Source: Siphonodentalium dalli (taxonomy: Eukaryota > Mollusca > Scaphopoda > Gadilida > Siphonodentaliidae). From it: a stretch of DNA of 64,000 nucleotides. A program made the position numbers and the translations under genes. The notes under the pieces are model-generated. The model was not told the DNA's origin. It ran no database searches and saw only the letters and a list, made by a program, of their open reading frames with translations. Location of the stretch: positions 137,271,990 through 137,335,989 of the forward strand of contig CP136067.1 of the NCBI GenBank assembly GCA_032622095.1. Reading direction: 5' to 3'. Shown here in pieces: positions 44,721 to 57,840 of the stretch; within the stretch, counting starts at the first letter, position 1, and every line of letters starts with the position of its first letter.

Positions 44721-46447
44721 TTTAGACTGGTTATCGACAATTTTCTACAGTCCGGAACAAAAAAATGTGGGCTTGTGCAATCTGTATGTACGGCATTGAG
44801 AGGTTATCGTGAAAGAGCCGAGTCCGAGTTGACATTATTGTGTGACAGGGATGCTGGATAGCGGCTGGGGTGGGGTGGGCGAGGCGAATCAGCGCATGTA
44901 TCTTACTGTCTATAGTCAGTGGCCTTATATTCGCATATGGATCTTAGACTTGCATGGGTTCCACGATGTAAATTCGAACATGCGTACACCACAGGCTCTT
45001 AAAATGACGAGCTTTGCGTTTACTGGTGAGTGGCGGTGTCAGAAATAAGACAATATAATTATATGGATCGATGCATGAGTGCGACCATGCATTTACGCCG
45101 AGTTAATCCACTGAGAGCAATGATCAGGCAGCTATTTTTTTTATGTGAGCCGACATAACACGTGTATTATCGACCATCACTCTCTACGTGTAGCAATAAT
45201 CAAAATAAATCGGCGATGTCATCAGGACACACATACTGACTAGGTCATTTTTCGATTCAAAGGGAAATGAAAAATATTTGTTAGAGTAACTTTTTTATTA
45301 TTTTTATGCAGATGTTGTATGCGGCTGTCATACCATGGATATAACTACCATTTCATTAGCACACTCGCATTAAGGGGTGTCATCGTTACGGGTGTGTATA
45401 TCATATATACAGTATGCTGTACAATGGTCATCCCACCCCTGCAAAAAAAACATGACAATAATTTGGAAAATCACGACATACGGGCGTGGGCATAAACTCG
45501 ATACCAATAATATTCTTTATAGAAAATTGTCACTTTTTCTAAAACATATTTTGATAAAGAGCGTTTGTGTTACCTTTCCTGTGTGACATATCTGCTTTGT
45601 AAACAGCCGACGGAAATTTGGAAAGAGGAAAGAATCAATACATTAATTGATCTCATTTTACCCCATCTCACCAAACACATATGGAATAACATAGAGGATA
45701 TGTGAGCTTTGAGCTAGGCCATAATTCTTATCAAAAGTTTAATTCGTGGGTAATACAATTTTATAATATATATTATTTATAGGTCACATACACAGCTGAT
45801 ACTTGACTATATCCTAAATTCGATGAGGCTCGGGGTGGCTAGTTGGTCTATGTGGGGGGGGGGGGTACATCGTGCAATTTCCAACTGCACCCGCCCCTTA
45901 ATTGAACCGGGCCAAACTTCCATGTTCGCGAAATGCCATGTCCACCCCACCCGTTGGAATTAAACTTTCCAATTGGTATCTCAAATATTCCAACAGTTCG
46001 AAATTTCTAACCTGACGCCCCTAAAGTTGGTGATTTTCCAACTGATTGCCATTTCGGTTGCTGCTGTTTGTCTAAAACAACACATTCCTTTACTAGTTAG
46101 AAATTCAAACCATTGAAACCTATATATAGTGTACGATTAATGTTGTTGTCAGGAATGAAATATCCAATTGCTAAACATTTTAACCAAAGTGTGGGGGGGG
46201 GTAGACAACACACAAACCACATTCGCCACGTCCCTGATGATAAGCCTGTGCTCTCAATTGTTTTACCAAACTAACCCTATTGTCATACGGTGGGGGGGGG
46301 TTGCCCTCTCCAAACTTTGGTTTTGGAAAGTTTGAGGTACCAGTTGGAATGTTTAAACCCAAAGAGAATTTGGTGTTGTTTAAGGGGGTGTAGTTGGACA
46401 TTTCGATGCGAACACCCCTCTCACTCTGTAGCCACGACCCTGTATAC

Positions 46448-46640
46448 CAGGGCCCTGTTTCATGAAGGCAACTTATGACATAGTTGGGACTTAAGATGGT
46501 CATAAGTTCAAACTTCAGTCATAAGTGCGTTTCACGAACAAAGTCTTAACCTAAGATGGTCTTAACTTTGGTCTTAACTTTAAGACTGGTGTGAGGTGTC
46601 ATAAGATAATCTTAAAGTTAAGACCTACGTTGTGATCCGC
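46448..46640. repeat. GGGCCCTGTTTC dispersed repeat, copy 2
   Basis: Internally repetitive (CTTAAG, GGTCATAAG, GTCTTAAC). Same first 17 bases as 44569. Confidence 0.6.
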
Positions 46641-47267
46641 AGTTGGTCCTAAATGTGGATGGGATCTAGTTCATGTATATATTATTATAAACACATTTAA
46701 CTGAATAACACCTTGCTAGCACGGAGGGGTGTTTCAGAAATGGTAGTAATTAATAACCAAATGGTAAGCTATGGCAGTGACGTGGCCAGTGGTTGCAAGA
46801 TTGGCGGGGTGTCCGCTACCAACTGTAAACCGCCAAGACCGGACTATATATACATTTCTAATTGCTGTTACAAAAAAAGAGTTGAACATCATTTGCGATT
46901 CAAATCACCCAATCGCACTGTAGACAATAATCATGTTGAGACAATTAGTCCGAACATTTTCACATCGAGGATAATAGTGAATGATTTATACTCAGTTTTT
47001 TTTTTATAAATGCTTATATCAGCTATCATTATTATTTACTTGCCTTTCTATATTATTATGTTATAATTTGATTGTAAACATGTATTGTATATGTACCCCG
47101 TATATATATCAACAAGATAATAATACATAATATGTGTTATTTTATTATTTTTATGTATATTATCATAATCTATTAACTATGAAATAAAAAGATATATAGC
47201 ATGTATATAGTATACGGACCGCGCGGGCACACCGGGATCCGCGAAAGAACATATAATATCGCTGTGA

Positions 47268-47355
47268 ACTGGCCCACAGACCCCTGGGGGAATTACCAAA
47301 ATACCAATATACCAGTGGTATAGTCTATATTGGTATTTAGTAATTTTCCCCAGGG
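47268..47355. repeat. Short foldback
   Basis: CACAGACCCCTGGGGGAATTAC and the inverse GTAATTTTCCCCAGGGGCCTGTG, with a TATACCA-rich loop that also forms a partial stem. Flanked by TAAAGAGCGTTT-type motifs at about 47397, 47640 and 47683, shared with family A MITEs. Confidence 0.7.
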
Positions 47356-48521
47356 GCCTGTGAACCGACCGTCTGTTCACGTGTTGTTAATTATAAACGC
47401 TCTTTATTAGAAGTCGTTGATTTGGTTTTTATTAAAACATATATGCAGAATGTCGTTCAACGTAACGTACTTTCGAAGTTCATTAATTATAACAGGCGTT
47501 TAGCACATTTGTCAACAGAACCAGAGCAGATAGCACTAACATCATTTATATATGGCTTCTACAAGTATGTCTCAGATTGGAAATAAGTCTATTTGGAGCA
47601 CGATATGAAGTCCTATTCACATTATAGCAATATAAATAAAGAGCGTTTTGTGTTAGTATTCCATGAATGTTGGCAATCAATAAAGAGCGTTTAGCTCAGG
47701 GCTTACATTGTGGTGTATTGTATGTGTATGTCGTGTTGGCGACATATTCGGTTTCCTGGTATTATAGATGCTTCAAATACGTATAATGTATTAGAACCTA
47801 ATATCAGCATTGAAAGGAGCGAACATATGTCTCGCGTCGCTTTAATGGCAAGTTATATGGGTGAAGGTTCACATTCTGAGTTAGGATGTATAAGTCCCTT
47901 TAATAACTGAAATAATATATTTGAGCTCGATACGTTTGTATAAAATAGGCATTGGAAGCATGCAGCTATGTGTGGATGGGGTCTGACGCGAAAACACAGT
48001 TAAAAAGCGCGCTCGTGGAGTTAGGTATGCACCAGTCATTATACTGATTATCGCCATTGCATTAAAATATAATAATTATTCTTAGACACGCCCTAGTATC
48101 TGTCACCAGACACTGTACCTTGGCATATAACACACACAGAACCAACATTTTCTGTGCATAGCTGTAATAAATTGTCGAGAGCCAGTCTAAAAGCGCGCGA
48201 ACTTAAATTACCACTTAAGTAGGACTTAATTTTGTTTTTGTGAAACGCGTTCTTGAAACGGAAAAGTTACATCATAAGATCCATGATGTTCGTCGAAATT
48301 TGGCTTTATTATCAAAACAAAGCCTCTTGATTTTAGAGTTATCCATCTTCATCCGCAATTTGGTTCGAGACCGTCGGCTCGTCGACTTTTTACTGGGCCA
48401 CTATTAAGTCTCGATGGTGAAAAATAGTTTTAAAGTGTCCATGTCACTGTCGCTCAACTTTGCGAAGAAGTTAAATTTTTGTGATGAGCAATAATTGGAA
48501 TGATGAATTGAAATTTGAAAT

Positions 48522-49640
48522 CCAAGATGGTAGCTGGTGGCCATATGTTTTTTCAAAATGACCCCAAAATGACTCGTTCCCATCTACATTTCAATGTTAA
48601 CATCCATGACAAATTTCATGATGATCCGACAAAGGTATAACCTGTAGTCCGTGCCAAATGATTTAGTCATGCAAAGAGTGAACTCCAAGATGGCTGTCGG
48701 CGGCCATGTTTTATGGCCGAGTGACCCCAAAGTGACTCCTCGTTCCCATCTATATTTCAATGTTAACATCCACGACAAATTTCATGACCTCTAGCCCATG
48801 CCAAAGGATTTAGTCATGCAAAGAGTAAAATCCAAGATGGCTGCTGGCGAATGACCCCAAAATGACTCGTTCACATCTACATGTCAATTTTAACATCCAT
48901 GACAATTTTCATAATGATCAGACAAACAGTACGGACCGTAGCCCGTGCTAATGGATTGCATTTTGATATCCAAAATGGCCGCCGGTGGCCATGTTTATTT
49001 TTTGCCGAATGACTCCAAAATGACTCATTCCCATCTACATGTCAATTTCAACAGCCGTGAAAAAATTCATAATCATCCTACCAAAGGTACGACCTGTACG
49101 TCCTGTAGCTCGTGCCAAAATATTTAGTCATGCAAAGAGTAAAATCCAAGATGGCTGCCGGTGGCCAAGTTTTATGGCCAAATGACCCCAGAATGACTCG
49201 TTACTATCTACATGTCAATTTTAACACCATGACACATTTCATGATGATCCGACCAAAGGTACGTTCTGTGGCCCGTGCCAAAGGATTTAGGCAAAGAGTA
49301 AAATCCAAGATGGCTGCCGGTGGCCAAGTTTTATGGCCAAATGACCCCAGAATGACTCGTTACTATCTACATGTCAATTTTAACACCCGTGACACATTTC
49401 ATGATGATCCGACCAAAGGTACGTTCTGTGGCCCGTGCCAAAGGATTTAGTCATGCAAAGAGTAAAATCCAATATGGCTGCCGGCGGCCATGATTTTTGG
49501 CCGAATTACCCAACAATGACTCGTTCCCATCTACATGTCAATTTTAACATCCATGACAAATTTCATAATGATCATCCATAACAAATTTCATAATTATCCG
49601 ACCAAAGGCACGACCTGTAGCCCGTGCTAATGGAAATTGT
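48522..49640 (+). repeat. Tandem array of about seven 140-175-bp units with CCAAGATGGC
   Basis: Unit starts (CCAAGATGG or variant) at about 48522, 48690, 48834, 48972, 49148, 49305 and 49469. Each unit has AAATGACYCCAAAATGACTC, CATCTACATGTCAATTTTAA and GACAAATTTCATGATGATCC. Units at 49148 and 49305 are nearly identical, so the array still expands. Ends in a (CACACACG)n run at 49653-49682. Confidence 0.88.
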
Positions 49641-49689
49641 TGACGTCTCCACGCACACACGCACACACACGCACACACACGGACGACGG

Positions 49690-50176
49690 ATACCAAGCCA
49701 TGGCAATAGCTCAAACGTAAAGATCTGGTGGCTCTGATTGGTCGAGAATTTCATTGTTCCATATCACAGCATCGCCCAGTGCATGGTTTATATCCATCGA
49801 ATGGGCTCGATGGCTCGATAAGAGAGCTGTCACTGGCGACAATTTACCCCCACGTTGTAGACTTCCGCAATAGTAATATATTCATGTATACTAATTCTTG
49901 GACAATAAAGAACACCGATTTGTCGTATATCCGCATGCTTGTGACATATGACTTTCTGCATATACATGTAACGTTATTTTTTGTATTATTTCCCCCTACA
50001 TACACTGGTCATATCAGCTTTATTCATTTCTTGCATGTATGTTTTATTAGATGTAGCCCAAGGTTGCATAATTTTTATGTTGTCATATTTTAAAATATTG
50101 GAAGCCACTCTCCATACGTGGAGGTCAATAAATAAATAAATAAATAAATGATCAAACACACAATATATAGCTGTTG
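49690..50176. other. Intergenic, no gene seen
   Basis: Includes an (AAATA)n run near 50128-50150. No supported coding sequence. Confidence 0.5.
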
Positions 50177-50325
<149 letters not shown>

Positions 50326-50634
50326 TGAGTAATTTCGTTCATTAAGTTTGGAATGTCCAACTAGAACCAACGAACTATTATGGCGCAATGTATAAGCATA
50401 CATGGACAAAACACGCATGGCAAACATCAGGAAAATCAAACACAAGAGTTCCAATTAGCTGCCATTTTGTTGAGTAGTATATGCGAAAATCGCCAACAAG
50501 TCATACCGCTCTAAATCTCCGTTTTTTTCAATACGTTTTTAGTGAGAGAATTACTCTTAAAACCCATAGGACCTATGCATTTTGGAGGATCGAATTCGCA
50601 ATATGTTTTGGAAAAATATAGAAAACAACAGACT

Positions 50635-50956
50635 GGTACCCAGTCGGTGAGTCGGAAAGGAAATAAGAATGGTGCGCTCTGGTACCCAGTCAGTGAGTCG
50701 GAAAGGAAGTAAGAATGGTGCGCTCTGGTACCCAGTCAGTGAGTCGGAAAGGAAGTAAGAATGGTGCTCTCTGGTACCCAGTCAGTGAGTCGGAAAGGAA
50801 GTAAGAATGGTGCTCTCTGGTACCCAGTCAGTGAGTCGGAAAGGAAGTAAGAATGGTGCGCTCTGGTACCCAGTCGGTGAGTCGGAAAGGAAGTAAGAAT
50901 GGTGCTCTCTGGTACCCAGTCGGTGAGTCGGAAAGGAAGTAAGAATGGTGCTCTCT
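50635..50956 (+). repeat. 46-bp minisatellite, seven copies
   Basis: Unit GGTACCCAGTCAGTGAGTCG then GAAAGGAAGTAAGAATGGTG and CTCTCT. Starts at 50635, 50681, 50727, 50773, 50819, 50865 and 50911, exactly 46 bp each. Only a few variant positions (CAGT/CGGT, GCGCTCT/GCTCTCT, GAAAT/GAAGT). Confidence 0.96.
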
Positions 50957-51065
50957 GGTAGATATTGTTCAGCTGCGTCACCACGATACTAGAAGTACCG
51001 CAGTACAGAGTAACCACAAGTTGTTACCATATATAATTATTGTAGACAATAAGAGGATGAATATG

Positions 51066-51330
51066 ATGATGTTGTTGTTGTTGTTGTTGTTGTTGTTGAC
51101 GTCGTTGATGAAGACGATGACGATGCTGGTGCTGATGATGATGATGATAATGATGATGACGGTGACGATGGTGCATGATGACGATGATGATGATGATGAT
51201 GGCGATGACGAAGATAATGACTATATACATGCTGATGATGTTAAAACAATCATGACGACGACGGCGCTAAAGATGATGATGATGATGATGATGATGATTA
51301 TGACGACGACGACGACGATGATGACGAATG
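51066..51330. repeat. (GTT)n/(GAT)n/(GAC)n trinucleotide tract
   Basis: Imperfect trinucleotide runs; frames through it give poly-Leu, poly-Met, poly-Asp or poly-His and are not genes. Confidence 0.93.
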
Positions 51331-51465
51331 ATACTTACGGACCACGACCGCCAAACGCAACGGCCATACTAACATTGTGTATACATATATCTCTATATAC
51401 GTGTTCACTCTGTATTGCATACAAATTATGATTGAGTGAAATAAAGAAATATGCAGTTTTTTTTA

Positions 51466-51598
51466 CTTGATTGAACAGGTGGTGTGAAATAAATCACGAG
51501 ATGCAGGGACCCGCATTGGCCAAACACTCGGGCGTTTACAAAATATATTAGTCCCTGCCTCGAATGAATTATTTCACGTCACCAGTTGAATCAAGTGA
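51466..51598. repeat. Foldback, 133 bp
   Basis: ACTTGATTGAACAGGTGGTG...CAGGGAC and inverse GTCCCTG...CACCAGTTGAATCAAGT; arms about 50 bp with several mismatches. Confidence 0.75.
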
Positions 51599-51845
51599 TT
51601 ATTCTGTGCATTATATTCCACTATATATAAAACATATGATATTCCAGAAATCCGAATAATATCGAATGTTGGTATGCATACATAACGCGCTAGTTAAAGT
51701 TTTATAAATCACTGGGGAAATAAATCGTTTACAATCACGCGAGACGCGAAATCAAGGTAAATCGCACATACGAATGTAATAAATAGTTTTTTAATCGATA
51801 GCATCTGTGACAATGGCCTGTGGGAATTATGATGCAGAAAATTAA

Positions 51846-52367
51846 AGGTGGATTATCTCTTTGTAAACATGTATTATATAGTTACCGGGGTATAAACTAT
51901 TAGATCTGAATTGAAGACTCCTGTCCGGAAATGCTTCTATCGATTAATATTAATTTTTTTCGAATATTTTCTGGTCTAAAAAGGTGTGGTTGTTTAGCTA
52001 ACGAACAATAGTGGTTGCTGTTAACAGAGACCAGAAATTTTATCGTGTAATTTTGTCTCAAATAAACGTCAATTAGAAGCCTTATCGCTCATAACTCTGG
52101 AATAAAGCAATACAATCAATCAAGCTGGGGCACTTGACGTTCGGTACATAGCCATAGGAACATCCTAATGCTCCCTATATCGCTATATGATATCACCCGA
52201 ATGGTCTGTTCTAAAAATAGACAAAATAAACGGTCCCAATGAAATATTCGAAATAAAATCAATATTAATTGATAGAAGCCTTTCCGGACAGGGGTCTTCA
52301 GTTTATATTTATTATTTTATATCCACGCAACTATTTCAAATTTGAAATTTAATGAGATAATCCATCT
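51846..52367. mobile_element. TTAA-flanked foldback MITE, family F
   Basis: 522 bp between TTAA at 51842-51845 and 52368-52371. Termini AGGTGGATTATCTC and complement of AGATGGATTATCTC (13 of 14). Internal inverted segments CTGTCCGGAAATGCTTCTAT and ATAGAAGCCTTTCCGGACAG. A fragment of the same family lies at about 11325-11375. Confidence 0.82.
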
Positions 52368-52371
52368 TTAA

Positions 52372-53745
52372 CAACTGGGCTAAAATAAAAATTATCTCGT
52401 ATTCATTTTTTAAATCCCGTTTTTTTTTTAATTTGAACGATCGTAGTATATGTTATCAATCGGTTAACATTTTGATTTCTGACCGATAACTCATGTTTGG
52501 AAAATATGATCGGAAATAAATTACGCATATACCAGCATATACGTGTGTTTTTTCAACCAAGTGTACAGGTCAAGTTCGAATATGCTTGGTTACGTCCAGG
52601 GACTTTTGCATGAGTTATACGACCCCTTTTCGACTTAGAAATTACTTCATGCGATTACATGTTTGTTTTCGACCGATAACTCCAGTCTCCAGTTTTGATC
52701 TTTGTTCGGAAACAATGTTGGTATAATTATGTGTGTGTTTCTTAACAAAAAATACAGGTCAAATTTGAAAACTGATTCTCTCCCATGATTTTTGTCGACT
52801 TAGAAATAATTAGATCATGCCACGAATCTCTACTCTGGCTAATCCCATAGATGTAATATTCCACCTGGTCAAAACCTGCATGGGAAATTTTGCAGATCTA
52901 ACGGGCAACTTATCGAAACCATGACCCAGATATTATATTCCGCAGTCGTTACATGTTCATTAATCTAATATATATTTTGGGACTTCTGTCTGTTTGTCTG
53001 TCTGTCTGTTTATTAGCAATGGCCGGGAAAACTGCCCGACGGATTTCGACGAAATTTGATACCTAGGGTTACTTTTGTCCGGGGAGTGTTTTCGACGGGT
53101 CAAATCGTTACCCCGACCTGACATTGACCTTCAAAATGGTCAATTCAAGGTCAAATCGGGTCCAATTTCGCATGCGATCGTGTCCTTGCTCATATACGCT
53201 CATATAGTGATGTTTCTGGCAAAGAAATCTCTAAATAACCCGGACGAAGTCGGGCCCACCAGCTAGTAATCTATATAATAGCAGGTGAAGGTGTCAACAC
53301 GAGATTACATGATTCATGCTACTTTTGTGAGCCAATTTCGATAATACCATGAATTGATTACCCCGGGGAAAATTGTATGACCGTAAGCGATGGAAAGAGG
53401 AATCGACTCAGAAAAGCGCCAACATCATAAAGTCTCGAACTGGACCGTCACCTAATGCAATAAACATTACTCAGGAACAGGCATACATGTATATTATCTT
53501 AGAAATGTTATTTATTATTGTTATTTTTTTCGATATTATAAATTTACCCTTCAGATCTTCACAAAGTTCACACGGAGGTTTTGAACTGGTCGATTATGAT
53601 ATCTGCGAGTGTAGCCAGAGTAGAGATTGATTGGATGATCTAATAAATTATCTGGTGTAATAACCCTTTGGTTTCCGACCGATGAATCTATAGTTTGGAA
53701 TATTTTATCGGAGCTAAATTTGGTATATGTATTTGTCAAATTCGA
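52372..53745. other. Intergenic with GACCCGAC element copy
   Basis: 52975-53275 is a minus-strand GACCCGAC element, starting with (TCTG)n and ending CCCGGACGAAGTCGGGCC. The phrase TAGATCATGCCACGAATCTC (52812) recurs near 59361. Otherwise nothing recognised. Confidence 0.55.
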
Positions 53746-54186
53746 ATATGTGACCCGCCATATCAAATCCAGTCGTAAGTCGGGATTTGTTTTACCCTGT
53801 GCCAATGCATTCTCTTATATATGCGAGTCGACCATAGGTTGCCTCGCATATATAAGAGAATGTATTGGCCTAACAATTTTTTACAATTTTAATAATTTTT
53901 TCTTGTATTCTTTAACAATTTTATAATTTCACCCATACAGAGCCCCAGACAAACATGAGCAGACGACACTCTTCTATATGCTTCTATATATGTGTGGGGC
54001 TCCCTGCAGGGTAATTGATGTTTTTTATTTAATGTCCTAAAAATTGTAAGAAACATTTATTTAAAACAAATGATAAAAAATTGTTAGGCCAATGCATTCT
54101 CTTATATATGCGAGGCGACCTATGCATTGGCACAGGGTAAAAAACATCCCGACTTACGACTGGATTTGATATGGCGGGTCACATAT
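53746..54186. repeat. Foldback of 440 bp with 69-bp hairpins H4 and H5
   Basis: Outer arms ATGTGACCCGCCATATCAAA and TCCAGTCGTAAGTCGGGAT with their inverse on the right (ending GGCGGGTCACAT). Inside each arm sits a 69-bp-type hairpin: H4 53801-53869 complete; H5 54088-54131 lacks most of its right stem. Between them is an unrelated palindromic piece with GAGCCCCA/TGGGGCTC. Confidence 0.85.
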
Positions 54187-54309
54187 GATTCGGTCCAATG
54201 ACTTTGTTATCTTATAATTACTTGATTTGATAACATTTTTATTTTCAAACCGACGAGCATATTTAGCCGCGACCGATGGTGTTCTTATGATATTACATAA
54301 GAAAATTAA

Positions 54310-54490
54310 CCCTCCTATGACTGGAGCCTCCTGAATTTTTTCGAAAACCCTGTTAAAACGCATTCTCTTTTATATACGAGTCTCCCATATAGGGAGCCTC
54401 GCATATATACGAGAGTACATTGGCCTAACAATATTCACATTGGCCTTCTAAGCTAGTGCATTCTCTTATATATGCGAGGCTCCCGTTGGG
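54310..54490. repeat. Diverged hairpin copies H6 and H7
   Basis: TTAA at 54306-54309 followed by CCCTCCTATGACTGGAGCC. H6 at 54359-54424 is a degenerate full hairpin with TCTCCCATATAGGGAGCC at the centre. H7 (54455-54484) is only a left half. Confidence 0.7.
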
Positions 54491-54502
54491 TAAGTAATTG
54501 GG

Positions 54503-54890
54503 GGGGGGGGGGTAGTACGGGATACTCGAAATGGCATATGAAAGGGCCGACCCTTTCCCTCACCCCTCACATTTTACCCTTATTAATAATCAATAAACAA
54601 ACAAAAAACAAAAAACAAAAAACAAATAAAGAAGAAGCAGTTTTAAACATAATATCTGGCAAAAATATAATATATTCGTCTCCTATAAAGAGAGCCAATT
54701 ATTTTGTTTCCCAAAAGCAGAATATAACAAACAGCGTTTCCATCAATGAAGCATGTATATACTTATAGCTTCCTACGCCCCGTATCAAGTGGAGAGCACG
54801 AGAGAGGGCACCATATTTCGGACTAAAACCATAAAATAAACATTATTCCATCGCTTAAATGAAAACTTATTCTGACTACAACTGTACTTA
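54503..54890. other. Intergenic; G-run and AAAC-rich tract
   Basis: A G12 run near 54502 and (CAAAAAA)n at 54592-54625. No gene seen. Confidence 0.55.
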
Positions 54891-55155
54891 AAGATACTCA
54901 ATCCGATTAAGCACCCCTAAATTACTATTGTTTGGCTTGGGGGGGGGGCTAAACAATATTTGATTCGAGTCGAGGAACCCACCCTTCAAAGCTCAGAGTG
55001 ATCAGAAGATATCGATTTTTGAAGTTTGTTAAATTTTTAAGAAGTGGTCCACTTCCACGTACTTCCACGTGCTCAACCAGACAAATTGCGGGTGTAAGAT
55101 TGATAACTCTATACAATCAAGTGGTTATTATTGTTAATAGATCACTCTGAGTTTT
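54891..55155. mobile_element. Family E foldback, truncated copy at the end of the hAT relic
   Basis: Left arm complete (starts after TTAA, AGATACTCAATCCGATT). The right arm is reduced to ATCACTCTGAGTTTTGA. It abuts the last codons of the hAT-dimerisation region, so it probably truncated the hAT element. Confidence 0.7.
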
Positions 55156-57840
55156 GAATGTGCTGAACGATCGTTCTCTCGTTGCGTTCATTGCCGGTGC
55201 TATCGCGAGGATCTTTAATAATGTTACTACCTCACTCATCAACTTTCTCGGACCATGCCCCATTTCTTGGAAATGTTTGAGGATGTCATGACAGTCATGC
55301 ATATTTTGCGCGTTACCATCAAAAGTACTCCTCCGAGTTCTGAGATGAGTATTCAGCATCGACGGACATAGATCATCACCGAAAATGTCAGTCACACGAC
55401 TAAGCGTTGCTTCGTAGTCACGTCCTCTAACCGCAGCCAACAAAAGTTCTTCGCAAAGTATGCAGCGTAATCTGGCTGGTCGAAACGATCATTTATAGTT
55501 GAGATAATGAGATCTAAAGATTCATAGTAAATACGTCTGTAGTGAGACTCTGGGTTTTCTGGATATTCCGCTGCTGCGTCTCCCCCTACACACTCCTCCA
55601 GTTCTTTTGGTGCTCGTTTTTGCGGGATAGAATCGGTTCGCCTATTTGTTTCGTTTCCTTTGTAACTCGACATGTCTTCTCCCAAAAAAGCTTCCAGGAA
55701 GTTTCATCTCTAATTCACACCAGAGTCTTGACAGTCATTGAAGCAATTGATTTGGCCTCACATGCCGATAGTTTCATTTTATGTAGGGTTTCACTCAATG
55801 AATCCGCATACATGTGATAAAATGAGAACAGCCAATGAATCCCAAAAGAAGAAGTCGTACTTTCTCATCTGATATCCAACACCTTGAACTTTGGCTTTGG
55901 TCTCAGTATCGTTCGTTTCAGTCTCTACACAGTCCCTCAAGTCTAACAGCGACTGGTAGTTCTGTAAAATGCTCGTAATTGCCCGTGCACGCACAGTCCA
56001 CATTGTGGGACACATGGTTCGTAAACCAACGGAATCAGTTTCGGTATTCGTCTGTTCTATTTTGATATTCCGTAGTTGTCGCTCTCGTTTTTGGTGACGC
56101 TTTGACTAGTTTTATTATCACGTGGGCGGTATCCAACGAATCTTTCATTAATTTAGATTAATTTACACTGTTTGATGATGTCGCCACACGCGAGGCTCAT
56201 TGCGTGCCCGAAGCAATGCGTGAACAGCGCGCGCGATTTTCCCTTTTTCTGGATGTTGCCACTCCGTTTATAGAACCTGCCATGGTGATACACCCGTCGT
56301 AACACTGACCCCTGCATTTAGCCAGTGGCATCTGAGTTCGGATCAAGACATCACGTATTAGAGAGGTGATTGTTGATGCATCTGCTTTCTCCATCTGATA
56401 GAGACCAATGAAATCTTCATGTGGCTGTAGATTATCTTCAATCCACCGCAAACATACAACAGTTCCTAATTGCTGCCGGTATTATATATCGGTGGTTTCA
56501 TCCGCCATGATTGAATAGAACTGTGATCCACGGATTTCGTCGACAATCTGCCTCAGAACGTTGAGTACTATCACTTTAATCATTTAATTTTGCATCTGTG
56601 GTGATACATATCTCTTCTTACGCAAAAGCCAAGAACTCAATTCAGGAATATCATCACACCTGAGTTTGACGAGCTGCAGGAAATTCGAGTCCATCTCAAG
56701 ATGACCTCTGTATGCTATGCCCTGGCGAGCTAGAAATTTAACAGAATAAAGGAGTGCCATAAGGACTTTCCTGTTAACTTCTTTTTCAGCCTTGTAAGTT
56801 TCTGACAGCAACGCACTGACATCATTGCATTCTTTGGATGTTTTTAGCATACTAATAGCAAATTTGTGATAACTGGATTGTTCGTGCTTATTGAACCCTT
56901 TTAAAGACTCAGTCAGTCAGTGGCTTTGCTCCATTTGGAAAATCCTTCAGTAACGAAAGCTGTTTCTCCTTTGGAATCTGATTGCATGTTCAAGGCGTCC
57001 GCTTTTGCACAGTAACAGCATAAAACAGAGTCAGTAGCTTCTACATAATTTATCCATGGCCATCGCTTGTACCAACTAGCTTGAAATCTATATTTCTTAT
57101 CTTTTTTCTTTGTATTTTGGATGTCAGTACCAGAAACAGAGTCACGTTCAATATCATCTTTCACTTCAGATTTCTTGAAGATTCTTTGAGGAAAATTTAT
57201 GTCAGTGGGTTGGTTGGGAACCTTCCCCAAAACTGCAACCAGTTTACCATCAGAGTCATCAACGTGACCTTCACTATCATGTTCACGACCATCATGACTG
57301 TCAACGTCAAAATTGTCATCAACTTCAGCATTAACCTACGAATTTCGATGAGCAGCCAGAGCTTCTGACCTCTAAGACTTGAGGGCTCGAAATATTTCGT
57401 TCATCAGAACGCCTTCCGAACATCGCGGTTAATTTCATTTGTTTTGGTTTTGACGACATTGTTGTATAATTTTCAAACTTTTCGAAACATGTTTACATCG
57501 GAACTTATCTAAGGGACGTATAACTCAACCGCAACATATTGACCAAAAACGCGTACTCGTATTTTCCGTACCAAGAGAACGCGTACTGCGTAGCCGCGTA
57601 TGAAACCATAGATTTAAAGAATGACCACATCCGCGTGATGCTATATATGAGATACTATTTCCTATAGAGTATACTATATATTTTATGTCAAACTGTGCGG
57701 GCGGAGAATGTGATTGGTTTGGTTGAATAAATAAGAAATACAGTTTAAGTGTTGACCATTTTCTGGAAATGTTGGGGGGTATTTACCCCCCCCCCCCTTA
57801 CCCCCCCCCCCCCCCCCCCCTCCCGGTTCATACGCCCCTG
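55152..57840 (-). pseudogene. ZMYM1-like hAT transposase relic (TTF finger, DUF4371, hAT dimerisation)
   Basis: Minus strand. ATG at 57459 opens SSKPKQMKLTAMF; after a stop and frameshift near 57335 an acidic linker leads into a TTF-type zinc finger region with WINYVEATDSVLCCYC (57230-56913). Then KFLARQGIAYRGH (56850-56584), DUF4371-like GLYQMEKADASTI and CRGQCYDG (56451-56197), CPTMWTVRA (56015), and the hAT C-terminal NATRERSFSTF (about 55180). Intact relatives run about 700-800 codons in one frame; here there are at least five frame breaks or stops. The right border at 57831-57840 reads CAGGGGCGTA on the minus strand, a hAT-type terminal repeat, next to a C/G-run. The other end seems cut by the family E foldback. 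Inactive; the product would have been a DNA transposase. Confidence 0.82.
57785..57822. repeat. Poly(C) tract
   Basis: C-runs of 13 and more than 20 split by TTA, immediately inside the hAT terminus. G-quadruplex-prone on the minus strand. Confidence 0.93.

Larger units (their letters stand above)
43634..48521. other. Intergenic, repeat-rich, no confirmed gene
   Basis: Itemised repeats at 44005-44443, 44569-44720, 46448-46640 and 47268-47355. Around 45880-46440 the words TTGGAA and TTCCAAC recur many times in both orientations, as they do at 40700-41000 and 9740-9930: probably another dispersed family. G-runs at 45857-45866, 46193-46200 and 46291-46300. A frame at 43649-43960 is discussed under rejected items. 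Confidence 0.5.

Noticed and set aside
50635-50956. CRISPR-like array
   Set aside because: The 46-bp units are contiguous with no unique spacers, and the DNA is eukaryotic.
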